64,000 bases of DNA from Oryzias latipes (lineage: Eukaryota > Chordata > Actinopteri > Beloniformes > Adrianichthyidae), in assembly GCF_002234675.1 (NCBI RefSeq), contig NC_019879.2, forward strand, positions 5,585,325-5,649,324. Direction: 5' to 3'. How positions within the stretch are numbered: the first letter of the stretch is position 1; each line of letters opens with the position of its first letter. Under the pieces are notes generated by a model, which searched no databases, was not told the origin of the DNA, and saw only the letters and a program-made list of their open reading frames with translations. The translations under genes were made by a program, and so were the position numbers. Positions 11,948-20,984 of the stretch are shown one piece after another.

Positions 11948-14308
11948 ATGAATAACCCTAAAGCGTTCAGCCCTGAATTTACTTTAAAGCAGGTTTCAGG
12001 CGCCAAACCTTTTTCCTTCCATTTTAAGTATTGCTCTTTTATCCATTTAAAGAGATCCTTTGAACTTTGGGCTTACCGCAAAGATCGCAGATTTCAGCTG
12101 CTGGCTCACTTCCGAAGAATTGACACAGCTGTGATTTCAAACCAAGGAACGGCAACATCCAAGGACAAAGTGGACACCCAGAATGTGTTCTCCTTCAGTT
12201 TTGGAAACATAGATTCAATCAATGACAAGAATTCTTCCAAACAGTGGGTTCAGCGTAAATTTAGCAAGGATGAATTACTTGCTCGTTTCCGAGGAATCAG
12301 TGAACCCGTGTACACAAAAGAAGAGAGAACAAGTGAAATGTTGAGACGAAGCTACAGAGCAAATATTCGTGACCAAATCAGTTCTTCTAAAACTGTCTGG
12401 AATTCACCTGTGGCTGATGCCTCAGCAGCTAGACCTAGAATGAGTCCCCCTTCTATTATGGATGATTTGTGTGACAGAATGGCCCTTCTAAAAATAAGTG
12501 ACCCGGTTAAAAATAAGATACCAGGCAAAATCCAAGCTTCAGGGCATACACAGGGCCCTGTTCAGAAACAGGTGTTTATCCAAAGCCAGACACACAATCA
12601 AAGATACAACACCTATCAAAGGAAGTACCACAACCAAAGATACAACACCTATCAAAGGAAGTACCACAACCAAAGATACAACACTTATCAAAGGAAGTAC
12701 CACAACCAAAGATACAACACCTATCAAAGGCAGCCATACAACCAAAGATACAACACCTATCAAACGACGGACCACAATCAAAGATACAACATCTATCAAA
12801 GGAGGGACCACAATCAAAGATACAACACCTATCAAAGGCAGCCATTCAATCAAAGATACAACACCTATAAAAGGAGGGACCACAAACAAAGACACATCAC
12901 CTATCAAATGAATTACCAGGTTGAAAGACAAGTCCCTATTAAAAGACATTGGCAGATCCAAAGACAGACCACAGTGGAAAAACACAGGCCAAAGCAAAAA
13001 CAAGCCCCAGCCAAAAGTCTGCACCCTGTCCAATTGCAGATCTCTTACCAAACACATACAAATTTTCAAAAACAGGCATTTTACCAAAGGCAACAACAAA
13101 CTCAAAGACAGAGTACCTTTCAAAGAAGTGTTAACATTCAAAGACACAACACCTATCAAACGACCAGCGACCAGAGTCATCGACAGGCCCCCTTTCAAAG
13201 AAAGGACTTGATTAAAAGACAGGACCCCACCCACATACAGGTTCAAAGACATGCCTCCAACCTAAACCAAGCCCCCATCCAAAGAAAGGTTCTGATTCCT
13301 AACCGACGCCTGATCCAAAGAGAACCACCTAGCCAAATTCCTGCCCCAATGCAAATAGAAGCCTCGGCCCAAAGAAATGAACCTGTCCAAAAACAGAACC
13401 CTGTTCCACAACAGGCCTTCGTCCAAACACAGGCCTCTGTCCAAACACAGGAACATAGTCAAAGTTGGACTTGCATTCAAAGACATACCTCCAACTTAAA
13501 CCAAGTCCCCATCCAAAGAAAGGTTCTGATTCCTAACCGACGCCTGATCCAAAGAGAACCGCCTAGCCAAATTCCTGCCCCAATGCAAACAGAAGCCTCG
13601 GCCCAAAGAAATGAACCCGTCCAAAAACAGCACCCTGTTCCAGGACAGGCCTTCGTCCAAACACAGGCCTCTGTCCAAAGACAGGAACATAGTCAAAGTT
13701 CGACTAGCATTCAAAGACATGCCTCCAACTTAAACCAAGCCCCCATCCAAAGAAAGGTTCTGATTCCTAACCGACGCCTGATCCAAAGAGAACCACCTAG
13801 CCAAATTCATGCCCCAATGCAAATAGAAGCCTCGGCCCAAAGAAATGAACCTGTCCAAAAACAGAACCCTGTTCCACAACAGGCCTTCGTCCAAACACAG
13901 GCCTCTGTCCAAAGACAGGAACATAGTCAAAGTTGGACTTGCATTCAAAGACATGCCTCCAACTTAAACCAAGTCCCCATCCAAAGAAAGGTTCTGATTC
14001 CTAACCGACGCCTGATCCAAAGAGAACCGCCTAGCCAAATTCCTGCCCCAATGCAAACAGAAGCCTCGGCCCAAAGAAATGAACCCGTCCAAAAACAGCA
14101 CCCTGTTCCAGGACCGGCCTTCGTCCAAACACAGGCCTCTGTCCAAAGACAGGAACATAGTCAAAGTTCGACTAGCATTCAAAGACATGCCTCCAACCTA
14201 AACCAAGCCCCCATCCAAGGAAAGGTTCTGATTCCTAAAAGACGCCTGATCCAAAGAGAACCGCCTAGCCAAATTCATGCCCCAATGCAAATAGAAGCCT
14301 CAGCTTAA
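11948..14308 (+). CDS. Unrecognised Gln/Arg-rich tandem-repeat protein, 786 aa, C-terminus cut by a nonsense change
   Basis: An uninterrupted ATG-initiated frame of 786 codons with A at -3, by far the longest in the window. I do not recognise its family. Residues 1-216 are non-repetitive but contain a diverged internal duplication (FSFHF...LLAHFRRI versus FSFSF...LLARFRGI). Residues 217-324 are nine 12-residue units of the type NQRYNTYQRKYH. Residues 325-434 are irregular Q/R-rich sequence. From residue about 435, 78-residue units with IQRKVLIPNRRLIQ and QREPPSQI motifs repeat. There is no signal peptide, membrane segment or catalytic motif; the composition (Q, R, P, basic) suggests a disordered or nucleic-acid-binding protein. 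The frame stops at TAA where sister repeats read CAA, and stays open beyond to 14440. It could be a lineage-specific gene, a terminal exon of a larger gene, or non-coding repeats open by chance; the unique open N-terminal 216 codons argue against the last. Confidence 0.5.
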   Translation: MNNPKAFSPEFTLKQVSGAKPFSFHFKYCSFIHLKRSFELWAYRKDRRFQLLAHFRRIDTAVISNQGTATSKDKVDTQNVFSFSFGNIDSINDKNSSKQWVQRKFSKDELLARFRGISEPVYTKEERTSEMLRRSYRANIRDQISSSKTVWNSPVADASAARPRMSPPSIMDDLCDRMALLKISDPVKNKIPGKIQASGHTQGPVQKQVFIQSQTHNQRYNTYQRKYHNQRYNTYQRKYHNQRYNTYQRKYHNQRYNTYQRQPYNQRYNTYQTTDHNQRYNIYQRRDHNQRYNTYQRQPFNQRYNTYKRRDHKQRHITYQMNYQVERQVPIKRHWQIQRQTTVEKHRPKQKQAPAKSLHPVQLQISYQTHTNFQKQAFYQRQQQTQRQSTFQRSVNIQRHNTYQTTSDQSHRQAPFQRKDLIKRQDPTHIQVQRHASNLNQAPIQRKVLIPNRRLIQREPPSQIPAPMQIEASAQRNEPVQKQNPVPQQAFVQTQASVQTQEHSQSWTCIQRHTSNLNQVPIQRKVLIPNRRLIQREPPSQIPAPMQTEASAQRNEPVQKQHPVPGQAFVQTQASVQRQEHSQSSTSIQRHASNLNQAPIQRKVLIPNRRLIQREPPSQIHAPMQIEASAQRNEPVQKQNPVPQQAFVQTQASVQRQEHSQSWTCIQRHASNLNQVPIQRKVLIPNRRLIQREPPSQIPAPMQTEASAQRNEPVQKQHPVPGPAFVQTQASVQRQEHSQSSTSIQRHASNLNQAPIQGKVLIPKRRLIQREPPSQIHAPMQIEASA
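12596..12919 (+). repeat. Minisatellite of nine 36-bp units (12 aa each)
   Basis: Nine in-frame units based on AATCAAAGATACAACACC followed by TATCAAAGG plus a variable 9 bases. The first three encode the same NQRYNTYQRKYH; later units vary in the last three or four residues (RQPY, TTDH, RRDH, RQPF). The array lies wholly inside the large ORF. Confidence 0.92.
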
Positions 14309-14419
14309 AGAAATGAACCTGTCCAAATAAAGCACCCTGTTCCAGGAGCGGCCTTCGTCCAAACACAGGCCTCTGTCCAAAGACAGGAACATAGTCAAAG
14401 TTGGACTACCATTCAAAGA
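13250..14419 (+). repeat. Tandem array of five 234-bp units with alternating A/B types
   Basis: Units start at 13250, 13484, 13718, 13952 and 14186, all exactly 234 bp (78 codons). Units 1, 3 and 5 read aaccaagcccccatcc near their start and units 2 and 4 read aaccaagtccccatcc. Other sites alternate the same way (atagaag/acagaag, cagaaccct/cagcaccct). This is a dimeric higher-order repeat of 468 bp, so the last expansions copied the dimer. A degenerate piece continues after 14480 (caaagacatgcctctgatc). Confidence 0.9.
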
Positions 14420-14440
14420 CAACAACCCCATCAAAGGTAG
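14309..14440 (+). pseudogene. Former C-terminal 43 codons of the repeat ORF, beyond a premature stop
   Basis: After the TAA at 14306-14308 the same frame continues without a stop or frameshift to TAG at 14438-14440 and keeps the coding pattern of the sister 234-bp units. The last codons (CAA AGA CAA CAA CCC CAT CAA AGG) leave the repeat pattern, consistent with an original unique C-terminus. An alternative is a splice donor at AAAG/GTAGGT, which this sequence alone cannot exclude. Confidence 0.55.
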
Positions 14441-15015
14441 GTCGATGAAATATCCTTTTGAAAAATAAATAAATAAAATCAAAGACATGCCTCTGATCAA
14501 TTCATCTCCCAGTTCCAAGTGGGGGTTCGGTCTAAGGACAGGCCCAGATCCACAAACCCATGCAACACCTAGGTGTGAGATAGTGTTATTCATTTATTTA
14601 TTAATGTTTTATTTTATTTTGAAAGGGAAGGCTGCAGTAAGCTACGCCTCTACCTTGTCCCTCTCAAACATGTTTTATTTATTTATTTATTATTATTAGT
14701 GTTGTTGTTTCTATTATTAATATTGTATGTTTTATTATTATGTACTTTACTGTTCCATGTTGACAACTGTATGCCTGTTTGTAGGTTATTGTTCATGCAT
14801 ACACACGTGTCCATTTCCATTCCTTTTTTTTTCTTTTACTTTTTGATTGTATTTATGTATTTATTTTTGTTTTATTTTCAAATCATTTAATTATTTAATA
14901 TCCAATCTATGTTCAATTACTATTATTATATCAGTATGAGTTTTGCTGTTGTTGCTATTTTTACTATTGTTGGTGAAATTGTTATTATAATAAACAATAA
15001 TAATAAACGCTATAA
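14441..15015. other. AT-rich flank with degenerate repeat piece
   Basis: Contains aataaataaataaaa at about 14465 (a possible polyadenylation signal for the ORF upstream), one decayed 234-bp-unit fragment to about 14580, then T-rich and TATTATT simple sequence. No gene is seen. Confidence 0.5.
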
Positions 15016-15335
15016 TAATGGGCGGCAGCGGTTCAAGCGGTTGAGCAGGTTGTCCAACGAGCGAGGGTCAACTGTCGCTTTGTCCTGGGGCAAATACTTC
15101 ACCCTCCTTGCCTCCAGTGTGGCTCCACTGGTGTGTGAATCTGTATGAATGTCCCGGTGATGGTCAGAGGGGCCGTAGGCGCGAACTTGCAGCCACGCCT
15201 CTGTCAGTCCGCCCCAGGGCAGCTGTGGCTACAACAGTGGCTAACCATCACCAAGTCTGAACCAGGAGTGAATGAATAATGGACACACTGTAAGCGCTTT
15301 GAGCGTTTGGAAAAGTGCGGATAAATCCAATCCAT
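15016..15335 (+). mobile_element. tRNA-derived SINE
   Basis: The sequence begins gggcggcagcggttcaagcg, continues with cctggggcaaatacttcacc and gcctctgtcagtccgcccc, and ends gtaagcgctttgagcg ... gcggataaatccaatcc followed by attattatt. This is the layout of fish SINEs with a tRNA-like head, a body and a LINE-type tail. The B box is degenerate. Confidence 0.65.
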
Positions 15336-15960
15336 TATTATTAAACTTTATTTATATAGCACTTTTTGAAATCAATGTTACAAAGTGCTCAACAATTAAC
15401 ACAAGAAAAAAGGGCAGGATTAAAAGCAGCATACAGTACGACAAAATAAAACACAGCACACACACAAAACAGTGATAGTGGTTAAAATCAATCAAATCAT
15501 TAAAATCAATAATATCACAAGTTTAAATTTAAGAACCAGTAAAATCTTTAAAAGCACGCCTATAGAGGTATGTTCTTAAAAGAGATTCAAATACTGGTAG
15601 GGAATCAGCGAGCCTGATCTCTTTAAATCAAATCATATCAAACTGTGTTTTTATAGAACTATTCATATGAAAGCGTAAGGCAAAGTGCTTTACATAAAAA
15701 CAACATAAACAATAAAAAAAGGCACGAAAATTAAAAGAACCCCCTTCCTGTACCTACACCCATCCCTCCACTTCTCACACCTCCCACCCCTAACTGATGG
15801 GGAAAGACAATGAGAAAATAGGCTGAGCACGAAAACAGAATGTTTGTTATTGGAAACGCTAAAACTAATTATTAGGTAAAATGGATAAATAACTACAACA
15901 TTATAATTAAATTAATAAATAATATAATAAAAGTAGTGAAATGAGCTGAAAGCCAGGTTA
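15336..15960 (-). mobile_element. LINE 3' tails or related repeats, reverse strand
   Basis: Two pieces resemble 3' tails of fish LINEs in reverse orientation: tttatttatatagcactttt at about 15350 and tgtttttatagaactattca ... gcaaagtgctttacat at about 15645-15695. A C-rich segment near 15740-15790 and AT-rich DNA follow. Confidence 0.4.
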
Positions 15961-16340
15961 AACAAACGGTTTTTGAGCCTTTTCTTAAAAGCATTAATGC
16001 TCTCTGCGGCTCTCAGGCAGACTGTTCCTCAAACGGGGGCCATAGTGCTGAAAAGCGGCCTCTCTGTAGGTTTTGGTTTTTACCGGTTGAATGGTTAATA
16101 GACCAGTAACAGAGGATCTCAGGTTCCGCGAGGGTTCATATTTTACTAAAAGATCTGACCGTTCAGACATTTAAAAACTGTTAGAAATATCTTAAAATCA
16201 ATCCTGAAGCAAATGGGGAGCCAATGCAGGGATTTTAAAATTGGGGTGATGTGAACCCGCCTCCTGATCTTGGTAAGAACTCGTGCAGCAGAGTTCTGGA
16301 GTTCTCGTTCCTTACGAACCAGGTTCGTAAGGAACGAGGA
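15960..16340 (-). mobile_element. L2/Rex-like LINE, C-terminal ORF2 fragment (inactive)
   Basis: Read on the reverse strand, the sequence encodes the usual C-terminus of this group of fish LINEs: an NSAARVLTKIRRRVHITPIL segment, then LHWLPICFRIDFKI, and further on YEPSRNLRSS and YREAAFQHYGPRLRNSLP. Frame breaks occur between the pieces, including one after NSLPES. Orientation is opposite to creb1. A 44-bp near-palindrome at 16301-16344 marks its 5' side. Confidence 0.75.
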
Positions 16341-16344
16341 GAAC

Positions 16345-17345
16345 AACTAGATACTCAGGGGCCAGACCACAGCGGGCTTTAAAAACAATCATTAAAATCT
16401 TAAAATCTATTCTAAGACGGACTGGGAGTCAGTGCAGAGACGCTAAAACTGGAGTAATATGATCTCTCATTCTGGTTTTGGTTAGAAGTCTGTCGGCAGC
16501 ATTTTGGACTAACTGGAGTTCATACATGATCTGCTATGAAAAGCATGTGTAGAATGCGTTACAATAGTCCAAACGGGAACAAATAAAGCGTGAATCACCA
16601 TCTCAAGACATTTTTTAGATAGGAGAGGGATTATCCTGTATAATCTGTGTATTTGCCAGAAACAAGATTTGACCATCGATTTGACACGTGTCTACAAATT
16701 CAAATCAGTATCAAAGTTCACCCCCAGATTTCTACAGTTTGTAGAAACATTCTTAGACAAAGACTCCAATTTCTGAGCCTCGTCGTTTTGGGCATTACAT
16801 CAGTTTTGTCCAAATTCAACTGGAGAAAATTTTGAGCCATCCAGGCTTTAATTCCGGCAGAGCAGCTATCGAGATACTTTAAAAGACCAGGGTCATCAGG
16901 TTTAAAGGATAAGTATATTTGAGTATCATCGGCATAAAAATCAAAATTGAGGTTATGTCGCCATATTATCTCCCTCAGTGGTGGCATGTAAATTGAAAAT
17001 AACAGAGGTCCCATTACCAAATCATGGGGAACACCATATGTCCCTTTCACCTTAGATGAGCAAGAATTGCAGATAAAAACGTTCAAAAATGTATCAGATA
17101 AGTAATAAAACCAGTTAAGAACTGTCCCAGAAAAACCAACCCAAGAATTCAGGCATTGTAAGAAAAAAAAATAGGGATCAACTGTATCAAATGCTGCTCT
17201 GAGATCTAAAAGAACTAAAAGAGATGATTTTACGCAGCAATTAAAAGGTCATTCATTACTCTCAGCGAGGCTGCTTCGGTGTTGTGGTTGGCTTTAAAAC
17301 CAGATTGAAAGGTCTCAAATATCGTTATCATCGTCATCTGAACAT
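16345..17345 (-). mobile_element. L2/Rex-like LINE, reverse transcriptase fragment (inactive)
   Basis: On the reverse strand an open stretch at 16718-17086 reads GPLLFSIYMPPL and FYADDTQIYLSF; YADD is the catalytic motif of reverse transcriptase, encoded at about 16926-16940. It is followed by LDSCSAGIKAWM and NFLQLNLDKTDVM, typical of L2/CR1/Rex1-group LINEs. Text upstream (aaatgctgctctgagatctaaa at about 17190) belongs to the same domain in another frame. Endonuclease and full 5' part are absent. Confidence 0.8.
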
Positions 17346-17900
17346 ATCTCTTCATTCTTCTGTTGGGACTGACTTGTCATCCATGCCTGCACTTATTTTC
17401 CAAAAGGACACAGTGAACAGGTGGTCAGCAGAAGTTTAAACCAGAATGAGCATGTAGGTTTTTGTGGCTTCAATAGTTTAATCATTCCTACCTGAAGTCA
17501 TCACTGCTCTCTCTGATATCAGATGCTGTCACCTGCCTCATGCCTGTCTCCTTCACCTCTTGCCTCTGTTCTCTCCCACTAAATCATATCGCCAAGCAAC
17601 AATTATTTTATGGTTTAGATAAATTGAACACCTTGCCAATGCACGTTTTTCTAAATTCAGAATAAGCAAGTAGGCAGAAGTTGAGTTTGCAAAAACTTTT
17701 GTGTTTGGGGGATTTTCTTTTGAGAGTTTTATTTCTGTATTTTGCGTTATTTCAACATGCCTAAAATCTGTACAGTTTGTTTGTAGATTAAATCTAAAAT
17801 GTCGTGTATTTGGTTTCTTGTAAAAAGGCTTTGACAAAAAATTAGGATTAACGTTGTTACCAAACTACAAAAAGTGCCGGGTAGTCGTTATGTTCCGTGA
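17346..17900. other. Intergenic DNA upstream of creb1
   Basis: No recognisable gene. The region passes from repeat-derived DNA to the unmethylated-type CpG-rich creb1 promoter at about 17880. Confidence 0.5.
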
Positions 17901-18260
17901 CCGTTCGGTATTTTCCGGCGTTCTCCGTCTCCAACTCGTTCATTTCCGGTCAGCGTCGCCATCTGCTTTCTCGTCCTTCTCCAATCTCCGTGTTGTCGAT
18001 CCCGGTGACGCGGCGGAGGTGTAGCCTGACGCGGGCTCTTACGTGTCGGCCAGAATAAAAGTGGAGCTCCGGAGGTCCGGGAGTGACGAAGAGCGTCTGT
18101 ATCGGTAAGAACGCAGGAGTGTCCCGGGTCCAGGGAGACAGGAGGCGGCCGTGGAAACTGTTGGTTTGTTCTGGTTCGGCCCGAAGGAAACAAAGAGATC
18201 ATGGCGCCGCGGTGTGTTTGTAGCAGGATGGAGGGAGGGGAGGCTGCGGCTGTTCGAGAC
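17885..18260 (+). promoter_or_regulatory. creb1: creb1 CpG-rich promoter region
   Basis: CpG density rises sharply from the AT-rich flank, with TGACG half-CRE sites at 18006-18010 and 18027-18031 and a TTACGTG element at 18039-18045. No clear TATA box. CREB-family promoters are known to carry CREs that allow autoregulation; here that is inferred from motifs only. Confidence 0.65.
18012..18104 (+). other. creb1: creb1 noncoding exon 1 (5'UTR)
   Basis: The segment GGCGGAGGTGTAG..TGACGCGG..TTACGTG..AGAATAAAA matches, as I recall it, the start of the mammalian CREB1 mRNA leader. It ends at a consensus donor (TCG/GTAAGA, GT at 18105). It would splice to the acceptor at 23572-23573. The 5' limit is a guess from the conserved block; transcription may start upstream. 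Confidence 0.65.
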
Positions 18261-20466
18261 AAAATGAACTAAATGTGTGGCTTTGATTGTGAACCCCCTT
18301 AAAGCGCAACTTGTTTGCTAGCACATTTGAAAGCGCACGAGGGCACAAAAAAGTGGGTTTTTAACCCGCACCTGTCATTTGCTGCTGTAACGGTTAGCCG
18401 TTTTTATGCGCATGTACCGTATTTGCGCCGTTTTACCGTCGAAGACACACACGAAGAGCTCCCACCGCACATGACCAGTTATTACACACAAAAACACGTT
18501 TGACTGTTATTTTTTTGCACGAAATTAAACAAAAATAAAATTTCCCATCGAATGGCAAGTCATTTTAAATAATATGAAAGAGTGAGAGTATATAATAAAA
18601 CACTTTACGTTCGGCTTATTAAAAAAAAGGAAATTACGAGCTGACGTTTTTGAGGGCAAACATGTAGTCCCTGGTGGGTTGTGTTAGCGGTTCATCTCCG
18701 GGGATGTGACCGGCGAGAGTGAGTTCAGGGGGGGGCGTTTCTTTGGCCATGTGGCTCGGCTGGCTGGCTGTCACACTCGGAGCATCCGAGTGACTTTTGA
18801 AAAGCAGAGGGAGAAAAGTGTAAAGCCAATCATGCGGCGGAGAGCAGCCACGCGGGCGTGAGCTCACAGCGTGAGATCACTCGATCCGCATCGGCACGCG
18901 CCCTTCCGCACGCGCTCATGCAAGCACGACAGGGACAAACTGCTGGTTTACACATCCCCACCAGGACATAACGACTTACATTTACTCAGTAACATTTACT
19001 TGAGTAACTTTTAGTATTTCTTTACTCCTCAAACAAATTTTTTGCTCAAGTAGATATATGGTAGTATCCGTCTAGTAACCTTTTCTTTTTAGCTTGAAAA
19101 ATTTGTACCATTTATTCTAGGGATACACAATAAAGCAAGTTTTTTTTTTTTTTTTACCACTTTTAGACTCAAATTTTAAAACCTACATAAACAAGAACTG
19201 AAAAAACCCTGCTGACATAAACAGATCTACAGAGTGTGGGGGGCTATCTCTTGAATGCTCTATTCCCTCCAGTTTTAAAATATAGTTTAAGGTCAAACAA
19301 TAAAACCTGACAGGAGAATGTGAGATGGTTTGTGACAGGGAAGCTAAGAAGTTTTGAGGTGGAGCTTGATCATGTATAGCTCGAAAATCAAGAACTGCTT
19401 TGGGATAAAAGTCGTGCAGCAGAGTTCTGAACTTCAGGCGGTAAAGCTTTTTGGTTTGGTTTGGTTCGAGCTCATTAAAAGATTATTGCATTAATCCGGA
19501 TGTGAAGTAACAAAGGAGTGAAAAATCTTTTTACAATCTTCCCCGGACTCAAAACATCTGGACTTGGAGATGTTCCTCAGCTGGGAGAAAGCACTGAGGT
19601 CAGACTGGATGGACGGGCCAACAGAACCGCTGTGGAGTCGGATCAGAGGAATCTTCTTCTCAGAAGCAGAGAATGATGATTTAAAAAGGTGTAATATCAG
19701 TAATGGCTGACGATTGCATTAAACGATAAACATTTAGTGTGCTGTAATTCCAGATGCACACATCACTGCAGCTGCACCATGATTGTTCTCTCCTTTTGTT
19801 TGTCATATATGTTCTAAATAAAGGTATCTTTTCATTTTATTCCCAATAATTTAATTCCCATCATTGAAATTAAACTAAACAAAAAAAGCACAAACTAAAC
19901 TTTCCTAAAAAAAATTTTGTTCTTACAATTAACCTTAACAGAGAAACTATAGGTTTTAACAGCATCAAAATGACTATTTTTAGGTGTTTTATCCAGATTA
20001 TTAATTTATTCATAAATATAAAATGTTTTTGCTGTTAAAAATGTTAAAAATCATTGAAAAGATAAACACAATTCCCTGCGATTGTTTGCACGAAGCAGTC
20101 TCACTTTTTAAAGTTTTTTCTCAACTTACTAAATTTGTCAAAACAGTCGGAATAATTTCCTACAAAAATATATTTTTAAATGTTAGTGTTCCTATAGTTA
20201 ACAGTGCATTAAAACACTAATGTTGTTGTTTTTTTGTATTATAGCGCTGATGCTGTAATGACTCTTAATGGTAATGCCTGCAGAAATGATCCCTGTAGGA
20301 CATCTGGGACAAAAGGCGAAGTAGATTTTGACTTTGGACTTTAACATTGTTGAAACATCTCATCATTTTGGAGAAGTCATTTAGTCTTCAGCGCAGTCTG
20401 CAGTTATCCTGCTAATACTGATCTTTAGTTTGATCATTAATCTTTATGTTACATTATTATTTTGGG

Positions 20467-20715
20467 GCTGCCATGGTGCAGCGGTAGGGCTGTTGACCAA
20501 TGATCGTAAGATTGCAGGTTCGATTCCCGCCTTGCACACCCATGAGTCAATGTCTCCAAGACACTGACACCTTCTCTCTGATGGGAGGCTGGCACCAGCG
20601 TTCGGCAGCGGAGCCGTCACCAGTGTGTAAATGTGTGAATGGGTCTGTGACTGTAAAGCGCCTTGGGCCTTGTAGGTAGGACAGCGTTATTTAAGTATAC
20701 GCCATTTACCATTTC
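20467..20715 (+). mobile_element. tRNA-derived SINE with intact A and B boxes
   Basis: The head ggtgcagcggtaggg gives an A-box-like element and ggttcgattcc is a perfect B box. The body (ggcaccagcgttcggcagc) and tail (gtaaagcgccttgggcc ... gccatttaccat) are those of fish SINEs. The tail matches the fragment inserted at 8851. Confidence 0.85.
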
Positions 20716-20900
20716 GGTGTTCAGTCTTCCCCGTCAGAATGTAGAGAATATGTGGTTTAAACTTCTATTGAAAAGTGTGTGTTATCTTCCAAAATCTGAA
20801 TGCTAATGAAAACCCAAGGGGGAAAAAGCAATTGTGTTTCTAAAGGTGTCCTATGGCGTCCATTTATCATATCCTGACTACAGCTTTTTTGAGTCAGTCA

Positions 20901-20903
<3 letters not shown>

Positions 20904-20980
<77 letters not shown>
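20904..20980. repeat. (TA)n microsatellite, about 38 units
   Basis: 77 bp of perfect TA repeat, followed by gcgcatcac. Confidence 0.97.

Positions 20981-20984
<4 letters not shown>

Noticed and set aside
12539..13252. 237-codon reverse-strand frame over the repeat ORF
   Set aside because: It is the antisense of Q/R-rich repeats (leucine/valine-rich mirror); the forward frame is longer and includes unique sequence.
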